Source: Gallionellales bacterium GWA2_60_18
Lineage (GTDB): Bacteria; Pseudomonadota; Gammaproteobacteria; Burkholderiales; Gallionellaceae
NCBI GenBank assembly: GCA_001801105.1
Contig: MGWS01000006.1
Location: forward strand, 80,053-144,052
Reading direction: 5' to 3'
Length of the DNA stretch: 64,000 nt
Within the stretch, counting starts at the first letter, position 1; the number at the start of each line of letters is the position of its first letter. The notes beneath the pieces are model-generated. The model ran no database searches and was not told where the DNA came from. It worked only from the letters and a program-made list of their open reading frames with translations. The position numbers and the translations under genes are program-made. Shown here one piece after another: positions 19,570-27,564 of this stretch.

Positions 19570-19661
19570 GACACACCTCCGTTATTCAACAATATATGCG
19601 CCCAATTTAACCGAATCGTTCGATTCGGTCAAATTATGAAACAGTGACACCGCACTTCCAT

Positions 19662-21401
19662 CTATTGCCCTACGCGGGCTGCTTTGGGCCGTATTTCCGG
19701 AGGCAAATTACCGAACTCCGCGATTATCTGGCGCCTGTGGCTGCCGGTGAGCCGCGGGTTCGATAGCGCGGCGCGGTAAAGGCGCTCAATGATTTCCACG
19801 CTGACTGCGCATTCGCCGCTGGCAAAGCACCTCGCCGCGCCGATGAGGGTGTTCTTGTTGGGCGGACCGAAGGGAACCGTCGCCAGGCGCCGTTCCAGTT
19901 CCTTGAGCAAGGTTTCATCCGGCGGCAGTCTTCTTTCCGCATTCACCGCCAGCATGCCGATCAGCCCGTCAATTCTGGATGGCGCATTATCCGCGGCCTG
20001 CCGGTAATGGAAGAGAGCCTTGTTGTAGAGATCGATCGCATCCTCCTGCGAGGTCGGCGGCAGATGATCGTAAAGAGCAGCCAGATCGGTATTGGCACGC
20101 ACCGAGCGCGGATGCCGTTCCACCTCCAGCATGCGCATCTGGAGCGCATCGCCCCATTGCTGGGCGCGCGAGGCGGTAAGTCCGGCGAACAGCACAACCA
20201 GCATCAGGAAAGCCACTCGGCGCCCGCGCACGCTGGACGGATGCAGGCGCGGGTTCAAGGTGTAATAAGCCAACGGCAACAGGATGCCGAACATCGGCAA
20301 ATAGTTGCGATGCTCGAAGGCGATCTCCAACGGGAAGATCGTGGACTCCATCGCATGGCCGGCGAAGAAGAACGCGATCCCGAAGGCGAGCATGGGATGT
20401 TTGTTGCGCAACACGAATGCTCCCGCCGCGAGCAGCAACAGCCCGGCGATGGCGGGCAACGTGGTCCAGGGCGAAAACAGGCTGCGCGAGATCAGGATGT
20501 CGTCATGATGCAAACCCATCCCGGACATGCTGGGCAACACAGTCATGCGCAGATAGAACCACAGCACGCGCGCCTCGGTCATCAGGCGCTCGGTCAGCGA
20601 AAAATCGCGCCACGCGTAGCCGCCCAATACCGGGCCGGATTTATTCAGCACATAGAGCACGCCCAACAGCAGCGGAATCGCCACCGACAAACCGACCAGC
20701 GCCGCCAGCATGCGGCGCGTCTTCCGGTCCGGTGCGCTCCAGCGCAGCAAGGTCGCCTCGGTGACCAGGATCAGCAAGGGCAGCAACAGGCCGCTCTCCT
20801 TGCACAGCGCGGCGAGCGGCGTAAACACGAACAGGGCCGCGCCTATCGCGAAGAAACCCGACCTGTTACCGTCCAGCAGGCTTCGCCTGCCATATAGATA
20901 CAGCGCCAGACCCGCCAGCGTGAACAGCGCCGCGAGGCTGGTCATGCGCTGCACCACATAAAGCACGCCGGTCAGATTGAACGGGTGCAACAGCCAGAGC
21001 GCGGCAACCGCCAGCGCGATCCATGCTGCGGCATTCTCGTCTGCCGCGCCGCGAATGCGCAGGTGCAGATTGAGCAACAGCCTGGCCAGCAAGAACACCA
21101 GCACCCCGTTGACCAGATGGATAGCCAGATTGGTCAGCTTGAAGGAATAGGCATCCATGCCGGAAAAATAATAATCAAGGGCAAAACTGACCGTGCTGAT
21201 GGGCCGTTTCAGCGGGCCGGCCGTGCCTGAAGACGCCGCCTGCCACAGGGAAGAAATATCCAGACTGTCTATCCTCAAAGCGGGGTTCAGGCGGATGTTG
21301 ACCCCGTCGTCGAAAATGAAGTGCCCCGTCAAGCCCGGCAGATAGCAGGCTGCGGTAACGGCAAGGATGCAGAACAGCAGGAAGGGTTTAAGGGCGCGCA
21401 T
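19662..21401 (-). CDS. TMTC-like GT-C membrane glycosyltransferase with C-terminal helical repeats
   Basis: A 579-residue polytopic protein. The N-terminal signature YLPGLTGHFIFDDGVNIRLN, followed by PLKRPISTVSFALDYYFSG and FKLTNLAIHLVNGVLVF, matches the start of TMTC/Pmt-type GT-C enzymes, where the luminal or periplasmic DD is catalytic. About ten hydrophobic helices follow up to residue 410, then a soluble TPR-like tail (RANTDLAALYDHL, DAIDLYNKALFHYRQAA). It lies directly downstream of the pilin gene, separated by a terminator hairpin. A role in O-glycosylating the pilin in the periplasm is therefore likely but inferred. The ATG of MRALKPF was preferred over one two codons upstream. Confidence 0.75.
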   Translation of the reverse strand: MRALKPFLLFCILAVTAACYLPGLTGHFIFDDGVNIRLNPALRIDSLDISSLWQAASSGTAGPLKRPISTVSFALDYYFSGMDAYSFKLTNLAIHLVNGVLVFLLARLLLNLHLRIRGAADENAAAWIALAVAALWLLHPFNLTGVLYVVQRMTSLAALFTLAGLALYLYGRRSLLDGNRSGFFAIGAALFVFTPLAALCKESGLLLPLLILVTEATLLRWSAPDRKTRRMLAALVGLSVAIPLLLGVLYVLNKSGPVLGGYAWRDFSLTERLMTEARVLWFYLRMTVLPSMSGMGLHHDDILISRSLFSPWTTLPAIAGLLLLAAGAFVLRNKHPMLAFGIAFFFAGHAMESTIFPLEIAFEHRNYLPMFGILLPLAYYTLNPRLHPSSVRGRRVAFLMLVVLFAGLTASRAQQWGDALQMRMLEVERHPRSVRANTDLAALYDHLPPTSQEDAIDLYNKALFHYRQAADNAPSRIDGLIGMLAVNAERRLPPDETLLKELERRLATVPFGPPNKNTLIGAARCFASGECAVSVEIIERLYRAALSNPRLTGSHRRQIIAEFGNLPPEIRPKAARVGQ

Positions 21402-21416
21402 AAGCATGGCTGGAAT

Positions 21417-21442
21417 AAAAAGGGGGCTTGCGCCCCCTTTTT
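21417..21442 (-). terminator. Rho-independent terminator between pilA and the GT-C gene
   Basis: An 11-base inverted repeat (AAAAAGGGGGC and its complement) around a 4-base loop, ending in a run of T on either strand. It lies 22 bases downstream of the pilin stop codon and just before the GT-C start. It would end most pilin transcripts and let a minor read-through fraction express the glycosyltransferase. Confidence 0.88.
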
Positions 21443-21464
21443 ACTGAATCAACTCAAGCGAGAA

Positions 21465-21905
21465 TTAAGTCTTGGGCAGGAATTTTGCGTCAACAGAACC
21501 GCCAACTGTCCACGTTGTGCCAGCAGCCGCACAGGTTGGCGTCCAAGTGATGTAACCCGCAGCCGCAGCCGGCAAATCAGTCGTATCCACTGTGGCTGTG
21601 ATTACGCCGGTACCAGAACCGACAGTGATACTCGTCGTATACTTCGCGCCGCCGGGAAGAGCCACAGTGCCGCTAGGCGCCACGGCGTCGAGAGATGTAC
21701 CCGTCAATGTACCCAAACCACCCGTCTCACTGCAATAAACGCCGACATCATTGCGCGCCGGGCTGCTCAGGCTGGTCAGTTCCTGCAGCTTGGACTTGAT
21801 GGTGTAGTCCTGATAAGCCGGAATCGCCACCGCAGCCAGAATGCCGATGATCGCGACCACGATCATCAGTTCGATCAGGGTAAAACCCTTTTGTACGTTT
21901 TTCAT
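21465..21905 (-). CDS. pilA: Type IV major pilin (PilA/PilE)
   Basis: A 146-residue prepilin. The short leader MKNVQKG is followed by [20 protein letters not shown], so PilD would cleave after glycine 7 and methylate the phenylalanine; glutamate 5 of the mature protein is present. The globular part is small, rich in T, G and A, and has two cysteines (GVYCSETGG and TPTCAAAG) that can form the usual C-terminal disulfide loop. The ATG has a perfect AAGGAG site seven bases upstream; the longer reading is not needed. A sigma54 promoter precedes it. No other pilus-assembly gene is adjacent. The GT-C enzyme downstream may modify it. Confidence 0.96.
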   Translation of the reverse strand: MKNVQKGFTLIELMIVVAIIGILAAVAIPAYQDYTIKSKLQELTSLSSPARNDVGVYCSETGGLGTLTGTSLDAVAPSGTVALPGGAKYTTSITVGSGTGVITATVDTTDLPAAAAGYITWTPTCAAAGTTWTVGGSVDAKFLPKT

Positions 21906-21931
21906 GTTGAACTCCTTAAGGATTGGATTAA

Positions 21932-21948
21932 ACACACATGCCGTGTGT
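21932..21948 (-). promoter_or_regulatory. Hairpin at the 5' end of the pilA message
   Basis: ACACACGGCATGTGTGT on the minus strand has 6-base perfect arms and lies 27 bases before the start codon. Given the -12 element position, transcription should begin about four bases upstream of it, so the hairpin would cap the mRNA's 5' end and could stabilise this highly expressed message. Confidence 0.5.
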
Positions 21949-21961
21949 TGCTTGGTTATAA

Positions 21962-21977
21962 AGCAACAATTGCGCCA
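21962..21977 (-). promoter_or_regulatory. Sigma54 (RpoN) -24/-12 promoter of pilA
   Basis: The minus-strand sequence TGGCGCAATTGTTGCT fits TGGCAC-N5-TTGCT with one mismatch (the GC dinucleotides at -24 and -12 are kept and correctly spaced). It predicts a start site near 21952 and a leader of about 47 bases. PilR-activated sigma54 promoters drive pilA in many Proteobacteria. Confidence 0.8.
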
Positions 21978-22182
21978 GCAATTTAACTTATTGTTTATAT
22001 TCAATTCAGCATATTACAAAACCGGCATCCTGATGGATTTACGCTCCAGCCTCGTCAACCGGCTGACAATTTTCGTCACCAGACTCCTTGCCAAACTACA
22101 ATAAGGCGACACGCTCAAAGTGTGGCTGCCAAGAGGTGGTTATGATAAGGTAATACCTGTTCATACTTGACTGGAGGAGGCC

Positions 22183-22473
22183 ATGACCGTGACAACAAGT
22201 CGCCCGGTAGCAATCAAGATCGACCAAGATACCAGAGAGCGGGTAAAGCGTCTTGCTGAAGCGCGCCACCGAACCCCTCACTGGCTGATGCGCGAGGCTA
22301 TTAGCCAGTATGTTGCGCGCGAAGAAAAACGCGAAGCATTCCGGCAGGATGCGATCAATGCCTGGAACGAGTATCAGAAAAGCGGGCTGCATGTAACCGG
22401 CGACGAGGTTGTTGCGTGGCTTGATACATGGGGCGAGGAAAATGAGCAGGCCGCACCTATATGCCACAAGTAA
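22183..22473 (+). CDS. Ribbon-helix-helix (CopG-type) antitoxin
   Basis: A 96-residue protein with an N-terminal RHH DNA-binding domain (SRPVAIKIDQDTRERVKRLAEARHRTPHWLMREAI, where the beta strand and two helices are recognisable). A C-terminal tail (VTGDEVVAWLDTWGEE) would neutralise the toxin. GGAGGAGG, a very strong ribosome site, lies six bases ahead of the ATG. It overlaps the ParE gene by 13 bases, the classic antitoxin-first arrangement. Autorepression of the pair is expected from the family. Confidence 0.9.
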   Translation: MTVTTSRPVAIKIDQDTRERVKRLAEARHRTPHWLMREAISQYVAREEKREAFRQDAINAWNEYQKSGLHVTGDEVVAWLDTWGEENEQAAPICHK

Positions 22474-22751
22474 AATTTGCGCCCGCCGCACTGGATGACT
22501 TGAGGCGGTTGCGCGAATATTTGCGGCTCAAGAACCCAATGGCGGCTAAACGCGCTGCTGCTGCCATCACCAAGGCCATTCAATTGCTGGCGCAGCATCC
22601 GCAAATCGGCAGGCCAACAGAAGAAATGGATATCGAGTATCGCGAGTTGCTTATTGATTTTGGCGACAGCGGCTATGTTGCGCTATATCGTTACGAAGTC
22701 GATCACGTGACTGTCCTGTCATTGCGACACCAAAAAGAAGCCGGGTATTAG
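22461..22751 (+). CDS. RelE/ParE-family toxin
   Basis: A 96-residue ParE-like toxin. LDDLRRLREYLRLKNPMAAKRAAAAI and QHPQIGRPTEE are the typical two-helix front, and YVALYRYEVDHVTVLSLRHQKEAGY is the C-terminal beta sheet with the conserved RHQKE ending. Members poison gyrase or cleave mRNA; which one applies here is unknown. The TAG stop codon is shared with the first bases of a long palindromic element, so the original C-terminus may have been slightly different. Confidence 0.9.
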   Translation: MPQVKFAPAALDDLRRLREYLRLKNPMAAKRAAAAITKAIQLLAQHPQIGRPTEEMDIEYRELLIDFGDSGYVALYRYEVDHVTVLSLRHQKEAGY

Positions 22752-23021
22752 AGCCTATTTCAGCAGGTTTCATGCCCCGCGTTGGGTCTGGGCGCGGATG
22801 GATGCAAGGCGCAGCGCGCCGCCCGCAGTCATTCTGCGGGCAAGCGGTGCAACGCCGCAGACGCCGCGCCCAGACCCAACCCGGAGGGCCGCTCACCTGC
22901 GGGCGCATTGCGGCGTTGCGGTCTGCTTGTGGAGAATGACTACACTGCGCCGCCCGCGCCTTGCACTGCATCCCGCAGGCGAACGGCGCGGGGTATGAAA
23001 CCTGCTGAAATAGGCTCTTAA
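22749..23021. repeat. Long imperfect palindromic element, family D (MITE-like)
   Basis: About 270 bases with near-identical terminal inverted repeats: AGAGCCTATTTCAGCAGG at the left and its complement at the right, continuing into TTTCAT(A/G)CCCCGCG. Internally, further matches between the arms (around ATGCAAGGCGC and GTCATTCT) make the whole element an imperfect palindrome. A smaller inverted repeat, TTGGGTCTGGGCGCGG, is nested in the left half. It carries no credible gene. With the two elements that follow, it fills the 550 bases between parE and the HD-GYP gene. Confidence 0.85.
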
Positions 23022-23181
23022 CCTGACCAAGCATAGCCGATATCGTGCGGGCAATTCGTGTATTGCCCCTACGCCTGACTTCATCCTGAAAACCGCAGTT
23101 GACCGTTTGTATTTCCATGCGAGCCGACGTGGCGGCTGATTCTTGCGTTTTTGGTGCATTCACCTTTTGGGTGAACCGCCC

Positions 23182-23237
23182 GTAGGAGCGCCGGAAGGCG
23201 CGATCAGAACATTCATCGCGGCTTCCGCCGCTCCTAC
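23182..23237. repeat. Palindromic repeat, family C (GTAGGAGCG type)
   Basis: GTAGGAGCGCCGGAAGGCGC and a right arm ending GCGGCTTCCGCCGCTCCTAC form an imperfect stem of about 23 bases around a short AT-containing loop. A single-arm relative (GCGGCTACCGCCGCTCCTAC) occurs near 25080-25099. Confidence 0.75.
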
Positions 23238-23271
23238 AAGTTTCAACTGCGGCTTTAGGTTCATAGAGCAA

Positions 23272-23301
23272 GCGTGGGCACAAGGAACGTGCCCACCCTA
23301 C
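23272..23301. repeat. Half copy of family A repeat
   Basis: GCGTGGGCACAAGGAACGTG followed by CCCACCCTAC is one arm of the element seen complete at 2825 and 29488. It still forms the inner GTGGGCAC / GTGCCCAC hairpin. It ends five bases before the stop codon of the HD-GYP gene and may act as its 3' structure. Confidence 0.75.
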
Positions 23302-23305
23302 TAAA

Positions 23306-24970
23306 CTACGCCTCCAGATTTACTCCCGGAATCCTGCTCAGGTCCACATCGTCGATCTGTTCCGGCGCGAGGAAGCGTTTGGCATAGTCGAGATAGACCT
23401 TTTCGCGGATGAATACGTCGAACAGGTCGGGGTCGATATGCCCGTCCAGTCTGAACTTGCCGAGGATGGTGAGCGATTCGGTCAGGGTCTTGCCCAATTT
23501 GTAGGGGCGGTCCTTGGCGGTGAGCGCCTCGAAGATGTCGGCGATGCCCATCACCCGTGCCTGCACCGACATCTGGTCGCGCGTCAGCCCATTGGGATAA
23601 CCCTTGCCGTCCATGCGCTCGTGATGGCCGCCGGCGTATTCCGGCACGTTCCTGAGGTATTTTGGCCAGGGCAGCGACTCCAGCATCTTGATGGTGACGA
23701 CGATGTGGTGGTTGATGATCTCGCGCTCGGCGGCGGTCAGCGTGCCGGCGCGGATGGTCAGGTTCTCCGCTTCATCCTCACTGAGGAAGTTGCTTTCGCT
23801 CCCCGCGACATCGCGCCAGCGATAGGCGGCGATGCGCTGCACGCGCTCGACGTCGGCATCTGACATCTGCTCGCCGCCGATGTTGCAGCGGCGCAGGAAC
23901 TCGCGGTCGTCGTCGAGCTGGCGAATGCGGGCTTCGTATCCGGTGCGGATGGCGGCTTCACCCTCTCCCGCGCTATCGCGCTCCCCTCTCCCGCTCGCGG
24001 GAGAAGGGCTGGGGGAGAGGGCACGCAGCATCCCGATCTCGGCATCGCGCTTGAGCACCTCGAAGCGGGTGTCGATCAGCCCGATGCGGTCGAACAGGGT
24101 GTGCAGCTTGGTCGATTTATCCACCACGTGCACCGGGGTGGTGATCTTGCCGCAGTCGTGCAGCATGCCGGCGATCTTCAGCTCCTGCCTGTCCTTGTCG
24201 CTCATGGTGAAATCCTTGAGCGGGCCTTGCGTGGTGCGGTTGACCGCCTCGGCGATCATCATGGTCAGCACCGGCACGCGCGCGCAATGCCCGCCGGTAT
24301 AGGGCGATTTGTCGTCGATTGCGGTGTTGATGAGCTGGATCAGGGACTCGAACAACTCTTCGAGTTGCTGGATGAGGCGCCGGTTGGTCAGCGCGATGGC
24401 GGCCTGCGAGGCGAGCGACTCCAGCAACTGCTGGTCGTCCCCGGAGAACGGCACGATCTCGCCGCTCTTGCGGTCCTGCGCGTTGATGAGCTGGAGCACG
24501 CCGATGACATCGTCCTCGTGGTTGCGCATCGGCACGGCGAGGAAGGATTTGGAGCGGTAGCCGGTCTTGGCGTCGAATTTCTTGGTGCCGGAGAAATCGA
24601 AGCCCTCTGCGGTATAGGCATCGGGGATGTTGACCGTTTCGCCGCTCAGCGCCGAGTGGCTCACCACCATCGCATGGATCGGCTTGTTCTCCTGGTCGTA
24701 GAGATGTATCGGATAGAAGGTGATCGGCACCCCGCTGGTGCCGCCCATGGCGATATTGAGCGAGTCGGTGCGCATGATCTCGAAACGCAGCACCTCTTGT
24801 TCCGGCTCATGCAGGTAGAGCGTGCCGGCATCGGCGTTGGTGATGCGCTTGGCCGCCTCCAGGATGGTTTCCAGCAGGCTGTTGATGTCGCGCTGCTGCG
24901 ACAGCGCGATGCCGATCTCGTTGAGTTCCTTGAGGCGGTGCAGCAAATTTTCGGCAGAAGACATGGTCAT
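23306..24970 (-). CDS. GAF-HD-GYP cyclic-di-GMP phosphodiesterase-like protein
   Basis: A 554-residue cytoplasmic protein. Residues 20-205 are a GAF domain (INSLLETILEAAKRITNADAGTLYL ... GVLQLINAQDR). From about 225 an HD-GYP domain follows: TGGHCARVPVLTMMIAEA, the metal-binding GMLHDCGKI, and GGHHERMDGKGYPNGL carrying the GYP triad. HD-GYP enzymes hydrolyse c-di-GMP. Within the catalytic domain a stretch reading LSPSPSPASGRGERDSAG is encoded by a genomic palindromic repeat inserted in frame. ATG codons at 24970 and 24964 are both possible. It ends the signalling cluster. Confidence 0.88.
   Translation of the reverse strand: MTMSSAENLLHRLKELNEIGIALSQQRDINSLLETILEAAKRITNADAGTLYLHEPEQEVLRFEIMRTDSLNIAMGGTSGVPITFYPIHLYDQENKPIHAMVVSHSALSGETVNIPDAYTAEGFDFSGTKKFDAKTGYRSKSFLAVPMRNHEDDVIGVLQLINAQDRKSGEIVPFSGDDQQLLESLASQAAIALTNRRLIQQLEELFESLIQLINTAIDDKSPYTGGHCARVPVLTMMIAEAVNRTTQGPLKDFTMSDKDRQELKIAGMLHDCGKITTPVHVVDKSTKLHTLFDRIGLIDTRFEVLKRDAEIGMLRALSPSPSPASGRGERDSAGEGEAAIRTGYEARIRQLDDDREFLRRCNIGGEQMSDADVERVQRIAAYRWRDVAGSESNFLSEDEAENLTIRAGTLTAAEREIINHHIVVTIKMLESLPWPKYLRNVPEYAGGHHERMDGKGYPNGLTRDQMSVQARVMGIADIFEALTAKDRPYKLGKTLTESLTILGKFRLDGHIDPDLFDVFIREKVYLDYAKRFLAPEQIDDVDLSRIPGVNLEA
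23960..24023. repeat. Palindromic repeat, family E, inside the HD-GYP gene
   Basis: ACCCTCTCCCGCGCTATCGC, then GCTCCCCTCTCCCGCTCGCG, then GGAGAAGGGCTGGGGGAGAG form an inverted repeat of the kind usually intergenic. Translated on the minus strand it gives the low-complexity S/P/G/R peptide in the HD-GYP protein, with the frame kept on both sides. Confidence 0.8.
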
Positions 24971-24984
24971 TAGCCTTTCAATCG

Positions 24985-25065
24985 GTAGGATGGGTTGAGC
25001 ACAGCGATACCCATCGTTTACGTTAGCCGCCTTATGGGTATCGCTGTGCTCAACCCATCCTGCGA
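24985..25065. repeat. Palindromic repeat, family B (ATGGGTTGAGC type)
   Basis: TAGGATGGGTTGAGCACAGC and the complementary right arm (TATCGCTGTGCTCAACCCAT) give a stem of nearly 30 bases with a loop of about 20. It fills most of the gap between the GAF-PilB and HD-GYP genes. A second copy is at 52799-52871. Confidence 0.85.
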
Positions 25066-25140
25066 GCTACCGCATTTTCGCGGCTACCGCCGCTCCTACA
25101 GAGCGCGAATCTTTGGAACGGGTTTCAAATCCGCCCTGTG

Positions 25141-27543
25141 CTACTTGATGCAGACCGCGCGAATCTGATGCATATCGGTAATCCCTTGCAGGACCTTTTC
25201 CATGCCGTCCTGTTTCAGGGTATGCATCCCTTCGTCCAGCGCGATCGCCAAAAGTTCGGCGACGCGGGCGTGTTCCTGGATGGCCTTCTTGATCGGATCG
25301 GTACCGATCAGCAATTCGTGCAAGCCGACCCGTCCGCGATAGCCGGTGCCGGTGCATTTCTCGCAACCGACCGGCTCATACAGCGTGAATTGCCCCTTGT
25401 CGTCGGCAAACAGCTTGATCCAATCGGCATACAGCGCCTTCTTCGCCGCATTCGGGTCTTTCTTCCAGGTCGCCGTATTCACCAGTTCACCACTGTACTC
25501 GGTGAGCATGGAATTTATTTCTTCGGCAGTTGCGATATGCGGTTTCTTGCAGTCGCCGCACAAGCGTTTGCCCAAACGTTGCGCCAGGATACCGAGCAAC
25601 GCGTCGGCGAAGTTGAACGGGTCCATGCCCATGTCGAGCAGGCGGTTGATGGATTCCGGCGCGCTGTTGGTGTGCAGGGTGGCGAACACCAGATGGCCGG
25701 TGAGCGAAGCCTCGATGCCGATGGACACGGTTTCCTTGTCGCGCATTTCGCCGACCATGATCACATCCGGATCGGCGCGCAGGAAGGCGCGCATGATGGT
25801 GGCGAAATCCAGCCCGGCCTTTTTGTTGATCTGCACCTGGCGCAGACCCTTCTGGGTGATTTCCACCGGGTCTTCCGCCGTCCATATCTTGGTGTCCGGC
25901 TTGTTGATGTATTTGAGGATGGAATGCAGCGTGGTGGTCTTGCCGGAACCGGTCGGGCCGCACACGAAAAACAGCCCGTATGGTTTGCTGACCGTCTCCT
26001 TGATCAATTCGTTGTTGCGCGCCGAGAAGCCCATCTTCTCCAGCGGCAGCGGCTCGCCTGAGGCGAGGATACGCATCACCACATCTTCCACCCCACCCTG
26101 CGACGGGATGGTCGCCACGCGCAGTTCGATGTCCAGCGGGCCATATTTTTTGAACTTGATCTTGCCGTCCTGTGGCTTGCGCTTCTCGGAGATGTCCAGA
26201 TCGCACATGATCTTGAGGCGGGTCACCAGCGCGTTGCGATAGGTGGATGGCACCTCGATATAGTTCAGCAGCGAACCGTCCTTGCGCACGCGGATCTGTG
26301 TCTTGGCCTTGCCCGGCCCCGGCTCGATGTGGATATCGGAAGCGCCCATGCGGTAGGCATCGACGATGATCTTGTTGACCAGCTTGACCAGCTCGTTGTC
26401 GGCCGCCGCATTGACGTCATCCTGACTGACACTGCTGATCTCGTCCTCATCCCCGCCCAGACTGGACAACAGATCGTCCATGGACGATTCGTCCACCGCA
26501 AAGCCGCCGCCGGCGTCGGAAGACGCGCCGCCGCCGTAGAACAGGTCCAGCGTCTGCCTGAATTCGCGCTGCGAACAGACCTTGTACGCCAACCGGCTCT
26601 TGGGGAAGATGTTGTTGACCACGCGCGAGGCCTGGATACGCTCCGGGTCGGTGGTCAGGATCGCCAGCCCCTCCTGGGTCTCCTCGATCGGGATCCAGTG
26701 GCTGGTTTCGACATATTCGCGCTTGAGGTTCTTGAGCAGTTCAGACGGCTTGATGCGATCCGCCTTGTGCGGTTCGTAAGGTACGCCGAAGAAGCTGGAC
26801 AACGCCTTGCCCAGCGCCGGGATGCTGACCTGGAATTCGTCGATCAGCACATCTTCGATATCGACGCCCTTGCGGCGCGCGGTGCGCGTAGCCAGCTCGA
26901 ATTCCGCGGCGGACAGCACCGCATCGGACACCAGGAAATCATACTTGGTCTTGACCGTGCTGCTCTGCTGGCGCTGGCGCAGCGCCACCGCCATGGTCTG
27001 CGCCAATTCCTGCACGCCTTCCTCGACCATCGCTGTGAAGGGAACGCCGGCCTTGTTGTTGATGACCTGGATGATCCCGACCAGATCGCCGGTGGTCGCT
27101 TCCATGATCGGTGCGACCAGCATCTGCTTGGTGCGGTAGCCGGTGCGCTTGTCCACTTCCTGCAGGAAGCGCAGGTGTGAACTGTAGTTCGCCAGTTCAT
27201 TCTCGTCGTAGACATCCTTGATATTGAGCATCTTCTTGTGCACCGCGGCATAACCGGCGACGCTCTGCTCGGCGATCGGGAGCTTGAGATCCTTGAAGGA
27301 ATTGAGCCCGGTCTTGACCTTGGAAATCAGCGAGGCGTTGTCTTCGCCCACTACATAGATGGTCAGCCGGTCGGCATTGAACAGCGTGCAGATGTCCTTG
27401 CTGACGTCCAGCATGATCTCGTCGATATTGCTGGTGGCGTGTATCTTGTTGGTGACGTGGTTGAGATTCTTGGTGAACTCGAGCTTGAGACTCATGTCCC
27501 CCGCGCTGCCCGCCATACCGTTGGATGCCATGACTGTGCTCAT
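25141..27543 (-). CDS. GAF-domain PilB/GspE-type secretion ATPase
   Basis: An 800-residue hexameric traffic ATPase with an added sensor. Residues 15-205 are a GAF domain (EIMLDVSKDICTLFNADRLT, GDLVGIIQVINNKAG). Residues 210-345 resemble the GspE/PilB N-terminal domain (RRKGVDIEDVLIDEF, ALGKALSSFFGVPY). The ATPase has Walker A GPTGSGKTTT, the Asp box WTAEDPVEI, Walker B VIMVGEMRDKET, the His box ATLHTNSAPE, and a zinc tetracysteine (LCGDCKKP ... CEKCTGTGYRGR) as in extension ATPases. No pilC or pilD is nearby. The neighbours are signalling proteins, so this may power pili or secretion under control of the local circuit (inference). Confidence 0.88.
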   Translation of the reverse strand: MSTVMASNGMAGSAGDMSLKLEFTKNLNHVTNKIHATSNIDEIMLDVSKDICTLFNADRLTIYVVGEDNASLISKVKTGLNSFKDLKLPIAEQSVAGYAAVHKKMLNIKDVYDENELANYSSHLRFLQEVDKRTGYRTKQMLVAPIMEATTGDLVGIIQVINNKAGVPFTAMVEEGVQELAQTMAVALRQRQQSSTVKTKYDFLVSDAVLSAAEFELATRTARRKGVDIEDVLIDEFQVSIPALGKALSSFFGVPYEPHKADRIKPSELLKNLKREYVETSHWIPIEETQEGLAILTTDPERIQASRVVNNIFPKSRLAYKVCSQREFRQTLDLFYGGGASSDAGGGFAVDESSMDDLLSSLGGDEDEISSVSQDDVNAAADNELVKLVNKIIVDAYRMGASDIHIEPGPGKAKTQIRVRKDGSLLNYIEVPSTYRNALVTRLKIMCDLDISEKRKPQDGKIKFKKYGPLDIELRVATIPSQGGVEDVVMRILASGEPLPLEKMGFSARNNELIKETVSKPYGLFFVCGPTGSGKTTTLHSILKYINKPDTKIWTAEDPVEITQKGLRQVQINKKAGLDFATIMRAFLRADPDVIMVGEMRDKETVSIGIEASLTGHLVFATLHTNSAPESINRLLDMGMDPFNFADALLGILAQRLGKRLCGDCKKPHIATAEEINSMLTEYSGELVNTATWKKDPNAAKKALYADWIKLFADDKGQFTLYEPVGCEKCTGTGYRGRVGLHELLIGTDPIKKAIQEHARVAELLAIALDEGMHTLKQDGMEKVLQGITDMHQIRAVCIK

Positions 27544-27564
27544 TGCCGTTTCTACCCTTTCACT

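Noticed and set aside
22651..23283. A 210-codon minus-strand frame after parE
   Set aside because: It reads through three palindromic repeats and part of parE; both strands give the same ARGMKPAEIGS-type peptide from the inverted arms, a sign of repeat, not gene.
22749..23301. A CRISPR array or transposon in the repeat-rich gap
   Set aside because: There are no regularly spaced direct repeats or cas genes, and no transposase; the structures are inverted repeats of different families.
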